Assembly: GCA_022578965.1 (NCBI GenBank)
Contig: MU400554.1
Location: 271,277 to 335,276 of the forward strand
Origin: Xylaria sp. FL1777
Taxonomy: Eukaryota; Ascomycota; Sordariomycetes; Xylariales; Xylariaceae
DNA: 64,000 nucleotides
Direction of reading: 5' to 3'
Shown here: piece by piece, positions 37,175-47,226 of the stretch
Layout of the letters: each line of letters opens with the position of its first letter
How positions within the stretch are numbered: position 1 is the stretch's first letter
The notes under the pieces: generated by a model
What the model was told of the DNA's origin: nothing
Database searches by the model: none
The model's input: the letters and a program-made list of their open reading frames with translations, nothing else
Program-made: the position numbers and the translations under genes

Positions 37175-38242
37175 GTCTAGAAAACCGGGTGCTCTGGACG
37201 TATGCTTTTTCCCTCTTTCTGTTATACAGGTGTGTCAGCAATGCATGGAGTTACTGGGTAAATCATTTTCGGGTTAGGGATACTTCTAGCTCCACCGGCC
37301 GTTCTTGTGGCTCTGGCTGGATCAGAGCAACCAAAGGATTGTATGGTTGCGAGCTTTTACCTACATAGAACACAGGACACAGGTCTGCATCAACGTGATG
37401 AATAGCACAATTGCAATCGATGATTTAGCCAATATCCAGTTCTTGTCAGGGGATATAGTCACAATAGACCCCTATAGTGGGGCGAGCTGACCTACCTGTA
37501 GCTATTGACCCCCTTTTCCACCTACTATGTAATTGCATACGGGCTATCTATTCACTCAAGGACAAAAAGCTTCTAATAATTCTAGCCTTTCTGCCTCGAA
37601 ATTAGTAGTTTCTAAAACGAGCGTTACCCAAGGCAAATGTATAAGAGAGTAACGAGAAAATGAAACAAGTTAATCTACATGCATCCGTATTAACCTAAAG
37701 TAAGCGTATAAGAAAGTATGGTGATAAACTGAAAAGGCATAAAAATATACAACAGCACTTACTTCCTGACTATTGAAAAACAGATTCCCCTTTTTGGTTG
37801 CAGTATCTAACACCTTGGTATGTGTTAGAGGTGTTTGTTTCTAAAGTGAAGTTGGGTCACTAGAGGGTAGCTGCTGGGCCGTAGTTATGGGTAGGGGCTT
37901 AATATTATTGATTCCTGAGTCCCCTTAAGAAGTATTAGAAGGGAAACCGGATTTATATGGAAGATACTAGACTGTCTCCCCACAATTAAGCTGCTTCTAC
38001 CCTGCTGCGAGCCTACACCTAATGGTATGCTCAAGGATAATTCTTCTCTAGTGGCTTTTTGACATTGACAGTCTATGGGCGTAGGGGATTTCTCGAACAA
38101 TTCCGGGGCGGCTCCGAGTACTCTCAGCGGGGATACAAGAAAATAACCCCATTCTTTTGACATGGGGCAGTTCTAATTGCATGTATCATCATAGATCCTA
38201 AAGGAAGTGATGTCAACTGGCAACTTAAGTGGTTAGTTCCTG
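37175..38242. other. Region between helicase and fold-back element
   Basis: AT-rich DNA with only short frames that show no family motif (for example one on the minus strand at 37885-38163). It might be old mobile-element debris given the fold-back element next to it, but I cannot show that. Confidence 0.3.
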
Positions 38243-38672
38243 TTACACGCGCTAAACGCGCTGAACACTACCCAAATGCGTAGTTCAGTGAGACACCCAG
38301 ATCATCTTACGCTAAACTAAGATGTATTAAGACTATTTTTTATATTTAGAAGTCAAGCAATTCAGCCCTCGCTTATCTGAGACATATTGGCGGACCCCAG
38401 AGGTTTAAGGACCGGTATCATGATCTGCTATGGCTGCCAAGGTCCATGCCTCCCTTCCAGACTCCACGGGGCTTGGTGGCTGTCCCTAGCTCTATATATA
38501 ATTGGTCTGCCCTTCCTAACCTCTGCAGTCCGCCAACATGTCTCAGATAAGCAACATCTGAATCACTTCACTTCTAAATATAAGAAACAGTCTTTAATAG
38601 ATCTTATTTTGGTCCAGATGTCTCAGCGAACTATGCATTTTGATAGCGTATAAGATGTTTAGCGCGTATAAT
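38243..38672. mobile_element. Fold-back (MITE-like) element with long inverted arms
   Basis: The left arm (about 38243-38410) and right arm (about 38513-38672) are inverted copies with scattered mismatches and small gaps, around a core of roughly 100 bases. Matching blocks include ACGCGCTAAAC at the outer ends, TATATTTAGAAGT in the middle and GCTTATCTGAGACAT near the inner end. TA dinucleotides flank both outer ends, as expected for a Tc1/mariner-pogo type target duplication, though TA is weak evidence. It has no coding capacity, so movement would need a transposase from elsewhere. The right end lies only 45 bases from the epoxide hydrolase stop codon and so probably falls in its 3' untranslated region. 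Confidence 0.75.
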
Positions 38673-38717
38673 AAGAAGTTCTGGCATCCGAGTGACTATA
38701 GAATGGTGACTAACTAC

Positions 38718-40112
38718 CTAATTCACCAGTCCTCCAAAGAAATTCTGTATGTCTTCACTCCAGAGTTCTGGCTCAGTCACGGCCGGGAAATGACCACCGT
38801 GTTCATGTGTAGACAGGAAAGTCAGGTTGACGATACGCTCTATCCACGTACGAGGCTACGGAGTTCTGTAAGTGTTTGCCGGGTAGAGTAATGAAAGGGG
38901 TCTCACAGTTAATTCGGCGTTTGCCAATGTCTTGAGTGGGCCATTAGAAAACCCCCATGTGCTGGCGCCGGTCGGAACGTTAACGTATGTTATCTTCGTA
39001 TAGTCCTATCGTTGTCAAAGAAAATGCTGTTAGTGATGCCATAAGACCGGTTATGGTGAGTGTATTGTTGGCACCCTTACCAACCATTCTTTGTATCCCC
39101 GTACATTTCCTGTTGCGCCTTGAATCGATAGCAACAGTGTATTAGTGATAAGATCATCGAAGCTGTACTCATATCCATCGTTAATCCAGTACACAAGATG
39201 CCAAATCCAGCCCGCAAAGCCCACTGGAGTATCAGACATGGCTTGCCCTATTGCCAGGGGAGTTTGTATATGTGCTTGTGAGTAGCTAAAATGATTGTTA
39301 AGAATGTCTTCGATTGAATCAATGTACAGTGTCTCTTCCTCTGTAGTCTGATTCTGTGCCCGTCGTTCAAGGTCGGTGGAATTCGGTACGATGAACCAGA
39401 AGTCGGAAAAAAGACCAATGACATTATCAGGCGTTTGCTGAGCCATGGCGATGCCAATAAACCAACCCAAGTCATTACAGGCGACGCCATACTCGTCATA
39501 TCCAAGTCGATGCATGAGTTCATCCAAGGCGGCTCCCATCTCAGGGGCGTCCAAGCCGGAGTAAGTGGGGGCTGGGCTGAACCCAAAGCCTGGTAGATCT
39601 GGTGCCACGATGTGGAAAGCTTGGGTGCTTGAGTTGATTGGCGACCGCAGCGGACCGATGACCTTGGACCATTCTAGATGGGTAGATGGCCACCCATGGA
39701 GGAGCAACAGTGGAATCGCGTCTTGAGCATCGGAACGTTCGTGAACAAAATGTAACGGGACAGCATGTTCGTAATCGCCTGCACTAGGGATAGTAATCGC
39801 AAAGTGGGAAAAATTCCCGTTGATCTCATCTTGTGTTTTGTTCCAGTTGTACTCCTTACTCCAGTACTTAGCAACGGCGGTCATATTTGCTCGAGGCGGG
39901 CCTTCCAGCCACCCTGCATTGCTGATAGCTCCATCTAAGAGGTCAACGGACGGTCGATAAAGGCTCGCTTTCAAACGAGTTTCTTCAATAAACACTGGGT
40001 CGACTGAAGCTTGAAACGGAACGGGCGTAGCTGAGTTGTAAGGAAAAGCAAAGTTTAAGTTGTTGGCGTCGGCTAGGGACGCCAACAAGGTCAAAAGAGC
40101 GCCTCTCCTCAT
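38718..40112 (-). CDS. Epoxide hydrolase, secreted type (EHN + alpha/beta hydrolase)
   Basis: Three exons (39081-40112, 38907-38993, 38718-38855) join in phase into 418 residues. The start MRRGALLTLLASLADA looks like a signal peptide; an upstream in-frame ATG at 40142 would place ten residues before it. The EHN domain (KYWSKEYNW) covers about residues 30-115. The hydrolase fold has the oxyanion motif HGWP (139-142) and the strand ending in Asp214 (CNDLG, where most relatives read GGDWG). The catalytic His395 (GGHFPA) is in the last exon; without the two small exons the gene looks truncated. Many N-x-S/T sites (NMT, NKT, NFS, NSS, NST, NQT) support secretion. It hydrolyses epoxides to diols; the substrate is unknown. 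The acceptor at 38993 (CGAAG) is slightly weak but gives the expected VPTGAS block. Confidence 0.85.
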
Positions 40113-43100
40113 CTTTCCAAAATGAATTATGGTCTGTAACATTACCCAACAATATTAAACAATAAAATATAGTTATACAAAACTAAGTTTCTTCACCCAA
40201 CAGAACACATCGTTCCAATATATAATGTTCAGTATTAATAATGCTCATCAGCATTGGATGGCAGATCTGTACACGATGGGGTCATCCAACCTAATTAATA
40301 ATCAAGAGGTGGAAAGAAAGATTACAAACATCTCACGATTTATTCTCAAGACCAACCTGTGTCGCCAATTTGTCAGCATGTCGTGTATGATCTGATTTCC
40401 AAGGTAATTCCCGGTTCCAGTAGAATTAACGATACTAATCACCATTTTACAAGGGGGTTACACGCCGAGGAAGTGGTTAAAGCGCCACGCCCTTCGGAAC
40501 CTCTCAAAACATAACACAACCTCTTGCCCCACCTACGCCTATAAGATAGGTAATGTGTATTGCGTCATGGAAGAAGGTATTTTGCAGTACGCTGTCATAA
40601 AACGGAAAGTTAGGAAAGTTAGCGGGAGCTTCTAACGTGTTGCTAGGGTAGCAGTCGATGGTAATGGCTAATAGGCAGCTGATGACAAGGCTAGTAAAGA
40701 TTCAATTCTCCGGTTCTCTACGGAATTAAAGGTTCGAGATGAGAGAACTCTATGTATTGGGGGCCAGTTATGCTTAGTCATAATGTAAAGCAGTTTAAGG
40801 TTAATTTCAAGATGACGGCGGCGGAAAGTTTTTTATTAGTTAGCTCAATCGATTGCGTTCTATTTGATTATTTTGTCCCTATAAAATCATTCTTCGGATG
40901 TTCTTGGATGTGTAGGATGTAGCCTATCTCCTTTTATATCCAGCGGGGAATTTTAATATACCTATACTCACGTGACTTTCCCATCTCGTAGTGTGTGCCT
41001 CCTGTTCCCACCTTAGCTACTATTCCTACGTCCTTCAATGTGCATACCGCCTCTTCGTTAGAAACTTCATTGACAGCGAATCTCTAACCTTTGATGAATG
41101 ACTTAAGGTTGACGAATTATCGCAACAAGTTCATATGCTCTAGTCGAAGCTTGTCGCATGCTAAACTAGGTTCGAAGCGAGGGATAATTGAGAAAGCGTG
41201 GTTTGTGAGCCTAATCTAACGTTTTGCGAGGCATTGTTCGCAATAAGCGTTAGCGTGATGGATCATCTGACTACTCAGATTCACTATCAGCACGCGTAGC
41301 CCTGCGGAAGTCTGTATCAACCATTCCGCCTTTGGTATCGATGCAAAGTCGGGTTCAGAATTACGAGGACTACGACGGGAAAAGAACTGCAAAGATTATG
41401 AAGAGAATTGTAAGTGCTATAGCTAATCCGACAAGGGCGTCATCAACAGAGGTAAAGGGTAAAATGCCAATCAGATTTCAGAAGGAGGCGGAGAAGATAG
41501 CAGAATAAGAGGGTTGAAGAAGAGCTTGGAAGATAGAGAGCAGTGAGAGAGACCCCGGGACGAAGACAGATGACAAGAGATGGGCATACACAGCTGATGG
41601 TAGACTACTCAGGCGCGAAACTGAGGGGCATTCACGAACGAGGTGAGCTGACTACACTGCCTAGTGATTTGCGTCAACAGCTACCTGCCTTAGCACTTAG
41701 GCTAATACGGTATAGCATCCCATCTCTACATGGACATGTGTCGCCATGTTGGGTGAACGGTACGCTGACTTGAGCAGAGAATGGTAGGAGTTAGAGGCTC
41801 GAGGCTCATGGAATCATGCATCGAAGGCCTTCTCAGATTGTAATTTCTCAATCTGCGGCCTGTCCAACCATATGAACCGCGTCTCTCCAGCCAGCAACCG
41901 CCAGCAGCCACTTGGTCTCATGCTTATTCATCTGCTCACATCCAATATCCCGACATAGAGCCGTGAGCCTTGCAGAATGGGCCCTAGGAGCGATATCTTA
42001 GACGTGATTTATAATGCTCGATCCGGTTTGGGAAAAGACTGCAACACAACTTCCTTCGGCGTCTTCACTACCCGGGCACGGGTGATCTTGCCGAAGCTCA
42101 CGGAACCTCCTTCAGCTGGATCCTCGAGCTCTCTGTGGATAGCAGAGGTGACGATGCCAGTTCTCGGTATTGGCTGTCATCAGACCCTCGAGCTATATAT
42201 TTTGGATTATAGGAGAGGCCGGTGCCGGGAAGTTGACTCTTAGAGAACGCCAACTCTGATGCATCATAGGCACGTCTAGAAGGTGTTGGTCTGAACAACG
42301 AAGTGGGAAACATTCTGACGTAGTTTAAGGAGAGCCTATAGAAAATTTTCGGGCTCCATTCGTCAAGCAATGCAATTCGTGAGGATGAAATCGTCCCCAC
42401 GGTTGAACGTCTCCTATACCCCTTTACCCCTCTCTCCTTACGTTATTGTGCAAGAGCAAGGTTTTGGTTATCACTGATTATCATATTTCGGTGAGTGCTC
42501 ATGTGGACCATCGGAATAATCATCTCGCAGTCTTGAGCCAACAAGGAGCCTTTCATTCATGCGCGTACCACGCGACACGACACTCTAGGCGTGCTGGCGG
42601 GGCAATGGACATTGCTTTGCTCGGTATGAACCAGACAAAGAGCTTTCCACAGTTATCGCTGCCTAAACGCTCATCGTCACCACGGTAGAGCTCGGTGAAC
42701 CACCTAGTGCAGGATGGATATGTGGCTCTTTAGAAAGACATGGCTTGGTTCTATATGGTGAACAAAGGACCGTCACACTCCCCCTTAGGCTGTTCAACTG
42801 ACTGGATTGACCAATATTTAGAGCTGGGATCTTGCCGTTTGATTACTATTTCCTTGTCGTATCTCTGTAGAGCGCAGAAAATTTTATCATTTCCATGATT
42901 CCAAGTATTATCTACGTTCAACTCTCTACGTGTACTATCTACGTGTAAGTGCTCTATGCATACACTACGTGGTCGGGAAAGATTGCTCGCTTCGTGGGGC
43001 TAAAAGTCAAGCATCCGGTGGGGTTAGTCCGCAAGGGGTAAGAGGGGAATGGACCGTGCACATAGCCGAGCTAGCTTGCATTTCCTACCTTAGGGCCACT

Positions 43101-43397
43101 GTGACCTTGTGGCAGCCCCAATTGGTGTGATTGGCGTAACTGGTGATTGGTGGCGATTGGCCTGGAGACAGCTGAACGCCAACCAAACGAGTCCGGTACG
43201 GATAGAACAAATTTCTAGCTCACCGGCAATGTTATGAACGCTAGTGTGCCGCTGCTCCTCCTTTCGTCCTGATCAACTTCAACTCCAGCTTCAACAACAT
43301 CACTGCGCCAATTCTCTCCGTCCATCCTCCCGAACCCCAACCAACCCCTCCTCCGGTCAAAACAAACGACAAAGCTGCAAGTCGCCCATTGCCCGCC
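40113..43397. other. 3.3 kb region with no convincing gene
   Basis: It contains the epoxide hydrolase promoter (left) and the porin promoter with CCAAT boxes (right). The part near 40150-41000 is AT-rich. The frames at 41543-41773 and 42098-42400 show no family motifs and no plausible extension. Confidence 0.4.
43118..43160 (+). promoter_or_regulatory. Cluster of four CCAAT boxes upstream of porin
   Basis: ATTGG (reverse CCAAT) occurs at 43121-43125, 43130-43134, 43146-43150 and 43156-43160; the first is also CCAAT on the plus strand (CCAATTGG). They lie 240-280 bases before the porin ATG. The fungal CCAAT-binding (HAP) complex controls many mitochondrial genes, so regulation of porin by it is plausible. 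Confidence 0.5.
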
Positions 43398-44881
43398 ATG
43401 TCTGTCCCGGCCTTCTCTGATATCTCCAAGTCCGCCAACGACGTACGTCTCTCTCCTGTGCTTACTCTTACCTCTCTTACTCTTTCTCTTACTCTGCTCG
43501 ATTCCGAGCTATTGCGCCTTTGCGCCATCGGGTTGTCAACAGCCGAATTTCCCTCACAACGCCTTCACCATGCCATTGATGCACTACGGCTGACCATTAC
43601 CTTCTACAGTTGCTGAACAAGGACTTCTACCACCTCTCTGCCGGCACCATCGAGGTCAAGAGCAACACCCCCAACAATGTTGCTTTCAAAGTCACTGGCA
43701 AGAGCAGCCACGACAAGGCCACTAGCGGCGCTGTACGTCCTCTCCCACTCCCTCAAACACGATCAAACATGAGTCCATCCTCTGAAATGGGTATCTGATG
43801 CATGGACCGTTTCGCGGGGAACAGATCCTTGAGAAGAATATGGTGCTAACGACACACGTTGTGCATACAGCTTGAGGGCAAATACTCAGACAAGTCTCTC
43901 GGTAAATCAGATTCTACTTCACCTCTGACCCGTCGGGGGCATCGAAAAGTTTCGAAGCAGCCACCGACGAAATTCGTTGCCTCCATAGGACCAATCGCCA
44001 TATTTCCGCGCAACAACAGCCACAGCCTCAATTTGTCCATACTCTTCAACCGACAGACCACATTACAGTTCATGTTACTAATAATACATCGTGGTGCAGG
44101 TCTCACCTTAACCCAGACCTGGAACACTGCCAACGCTCTCGACACCAAGATCGAGCTAGCCGACTCTTTGGCCAAGGGCCTCAAGGCCGAGACCATCTTC
44201 CAATTCCTCCCTGCTAGCAACAACACTGGCGCCAAGCTCAACCTCACCTTCAAGCAGTCTGCCTTCCATGGCCGTGCCTTTTTCGATCTCCTAAAGGGTC
44301 CTACTGCCAATGTTGATGCCGTCATCGGCCACGAGGGTTTCCTCGCTGGTGCCTCTGCCGGTTACGACGTTCAGAAGGCTGCTGTTACTGGCTACAGCGC
44401 CGCCGTTGGCTATGTCGCTCCCCAGTACAGCGCTGCTGTCACTGCTACTGATAACTTGAGCGTCTTCGCTGCTAGCTACTACCACAAGGTCAACAAGCAG
44501 GTCGAGGCTTCTGCCAAGGCTGTCTGGAACTCCAAGAGCGGCAACGCTGTCGGCCTCGAGGTCACCAGCAAGTACCGCCTGGACCCCGTCTCTTTCGCCA
44601 AGGTTTGTATTTTTCTTGGATGCAACAAATAACTGGTAATCGGTGCAGCGTGCGTTATTAACAAATGAAATAGGCCAAGATCAATGACCGTGGTGTTGCC
44701 GCCGTCGCCTACAACGTCCTCCTCCGCCCTGGTGTCACTCTCGGCATCGGCGCCTCTTTCGATACCCAGAAGATTGACCAGGCTACACACAAGGTTTGTC
44801 TCGATCCATTCATTCGAGGAAGACCTTCTTACTAATATTGTGGTAAAACAGGTTGGCGCTAGCTTCACTTTCGAGAGTTAA
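43398..44881 (+). CDS. Mitochondrial outer-membrane porin (VDAC)
   Basis: Six exons (43398-43442, 43610-43732, 43871-43901, 44100-44602, 44674-44793, 44852-44881) join in phase into 283 residues, the canonical VDAC length. The N-terminal helix MSVPAFSDISKSANDLLNKDFYH matches fungal porins in two blocks across the first splice. The barrel shows alternating polar/hydrophobic strands, such as GLTLTQTWNT and AKLNLTFKQ. GVTLGIGASFDTQ and a C-terminal VGASFTFES match the porin signature region. It forms the voltage-dependent anion channel for ATP/ADP and metabolites. Exon 3 is a 31-nt mini-exon encoding LEGKYSDKSL. The symbol is omitted because ascomycetes use several names (por-1, POR1, omp2). Confidence 0.96.
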
Positions 44882-45243
44882 ATAGGTTACAAAAAGAATG
44901 GATGGACGAAGTGATTTGGGGTTCAACTCTTAGACAGGATGGAAACTCCGGGGGATCATATCACTAATACCCCTCGCCTACCGTGTATCTTATATAAGTC
45001 AGGTAGATCTCGTTACATTCCGGTCCGTGACCTCTCTTGAATGTAGATTAGAACGCAGAGGTAACGAAGACTATAATGTCCGTGTCACGAAATTTCTATT
45101 ACTGTCAAGTCTCCATCCATGTGCAATGTGTTTTAGAAAATCATTTATGTGTACAGCATCCCTTCCGCCGCTTCTTATATATACACACCTATATACAGCG
45201 GATTAAATATCTATATGGAATAAATTATTTCGGACGTGTAACG
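44882..45243. other. Convergent 3' region of porin and J-protein genes
   Basis: This is the shared downstream region between two convergent genes. It is AT-rich toward the right. Nothing else is recognised. Confidence 0.4.
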
Positions 45244-46387
45244 TCAAGTCTTTCCCGTGCTTTTCTCCTTGGGTTTTCGAGCACTTCCATACAAGAGCCG
45301 ACTAATGAAAAGAGGGCCCAGACAGCTTATTAGCAGAACACTACCAATGACGAAGAACATCCCCGCGACGCCCCTTTCGGGCTCAATGTCGACCGACTGA
45401 CGAGATCTATCCGTAGTAGCTTGTCGCGCCTCGCGCCGTCGGTCACTGTGTCGCCCCGTGCGCTGATGGCTCTCCTTGTCGAAATGCGGCACGTCGTCCC
45501 TGTGGCCGAAGGGGTCCTGACCGGGACCCATACCCCCCATGCTAGAACCGGAGCCGAAATCGGAGCTAGAACCAGGCGAGCCGCCGCCCGCCCCGCTGCC
45601 CGTGCTCTCCTCGTGCGCCGCCCGCCGCTTCTCGCCCTGCGCGCCCCAGCCGCCCGACCGGAAGAAGCTCGGCGGCGGGCCCTGGAACGTGCCGCGGCGC
45701 CTGCTAAGCCCCGAGGCCGGCCGCCCACCTGCTGGCCCCGTCGACGCGTACGAGCCTTTCCTCTGCCCTTGCCCTTGCCCTTGGCTGTGCGGAGGGGGTT
45801 GTGCCGCCGGTGTCAGGTCCATGTGCTCGCGGTCGTACTTCGCCCGCTTCGTCGGCGACGACAGGATCGAGTACGCCTCGCTTATGCGCATGAAGCGCCT
45901 CGCGGCCGCGCGCCGGGCCGCGGCCTCGTGCACGTCTGGGTGGTGCGTCTTCGAGAGCGTGTAGAAGGATCTGTGGGGGTTTTTGTGGTTTGGTTAGTCT
46001 TGGCCCGTGACAAATGCGTGCGTGCGCGAGTGAGCGGGCGGGCGAGTAAGAAGAGTGTATGTGAGTGAGAGTGCTGGCGTGTCCGTACTTCTTGATCTCG
46101 GAGGCGCTGGCTGTGGGCGTCACTTTCAGCGTCTCGTAGTGGTTGCGCGCATTGTCGATTGCGTCGTCGCGGCGGGCGGCTGTGCTGTGGAAGGGACGTC
46201 GGATGTTGGCTCTGGGCGTGCCATTGGCGTGTCTCTGTGGAGATGTCGCGCTTCTGGGGAAGAATCCCGGGTTACGGAGTGTGTAGAGCGCCGGGGGAGG
46301 ATATAAGAAGCTCAAGAGGCATTGGCGCTGGATTGGAGTTGCTGGAGCTGGAGTTGCCAGGAGGGACGCGGCTGAGCGGGCGGGCAT
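45244..46387 (-). CDS. Mitochondrial J-domain (DnaJ) protein with one membrane segment
   Basis: Two exons (46089-46387 and 45244-45970) join in phase into 341 residues. The N-terminus is rich in Arg, Ser and Ala without acidic residues up to RRPFHSTAARRDD (63-75), a typical mitochondrial presequence with its cleavage region. The J domain spans about 83-150: HYETLKVTPTAS, the HPD motif at 110-112 (the intron falls just before it) and SILSSPTKRAKYDRE. A Gly/Ser/Pro-rich linker follows. One hydrophobic segment (MFFVIGSVLLISCLGPLF) near residues 302-322 lies before a short basic tail. It should recruit and stimulate mitochondrial Hsp70 at a membrane; the specific client is unknown. The GC-rich 3' half makes long false frames on the opposite strand. 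Confidence 0.88.
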
Positions 46388-47226
46388 GCCTCATCTCGGA
46401 GCTCGCTGCATTGAATAGCTAATTTTTCTACCTGCTTTATCCGGGGAAGAGGAATTGGGAAGAAATGAGGCGCGGCCGACTATCGCGGAGATAGCAGGAT
46501 GGAGTGACGACATTGATTGCGGCTCTGGGATAGAGTACTTGATAGATGCATGTGGGTCCTAAGGGAATATCTGCCTAATAGGTCTATTGTATTCAATTAA
46601 GTACATATGCTATCTAGGGAAATATCAGGTAGGTATTCTATATTCTTAAGGTCGTAAACCCGCTCTTCCACCATCAAATTCAACCTACATCCTCACTCAT
46701 CCTAAAAGTTTTAGTTCTTCTTCCTATTGCAACGCTTTTTAATTATCCTAGGTTACGTCAGATAAAATATAATCCTTTTTCCTATCGTCACAATTGGCCG
46801 AACTTCCGAGAGATAAACATATAATCTTGCTTCGGCGCTGTGTCGTGTAACATGCTAGAATCCAACGCACCAATTGTATGGAGCTGCACACTATATCATA
46901 TATATGGAAGGACTTATATCTCACTTTTGGGTGTAGCTGACCCTTTGGTTATTGGTTCACCGTGACGACACATCGCTAACGCATCCTACATGGCAAATGC
47001 CGATGAATCGATTAGGAAGCAGAAGGTGAGCTGGCTGCCTACAAGGTAGCCTTGTGAGGGGCTATAATATATATGGAACAACACTTTTTTGCGGTTAACC
47101 TATTCTCCTCGCAGAAAGAGAGAGGAAAGTTTTTTTCTTAAATTTGGAGAATCGAGTCTGAGTTTCGACCTCTTGTTCCCATTATCTTCCGTTGAATAGA
47201 ACGAATGCGAGAAAAAAGCTGAATAA
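46388..47226. other. Divergent promoter region
   Basis: This lies between the J-protein gene and the large unknown gene, which are divergently transcribed, so it holds both promoters. The 46580-47100 part is AT-rich. No clear factor-binding cluster is seen. Confidence 0.4.

Noticed and set aside
37885..38163. 92-residue frame as a gene or transposase piece
   Set aside because: No motif is recognisable and no splice partner is found.
32922..40112. Secondary-metabolite cluster (reductase plus epoxide hydrolase)
   Set aside because: No backbone synthase, transporter or pathway regulator is nearby, and a helicase gene sits between the two enzymes.
41543..42400. Possible gene in the epoxide hydrolase-porin interval
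   Set aside because: Frames are short, on both strands, without motifs and without a splice chain in phase.
45421..46068. Long Arg/Pro-rich frames on the plus strand
   Set aside because: They are shadows of the GC-rich second exon of the J-protein gene and have no family motif.
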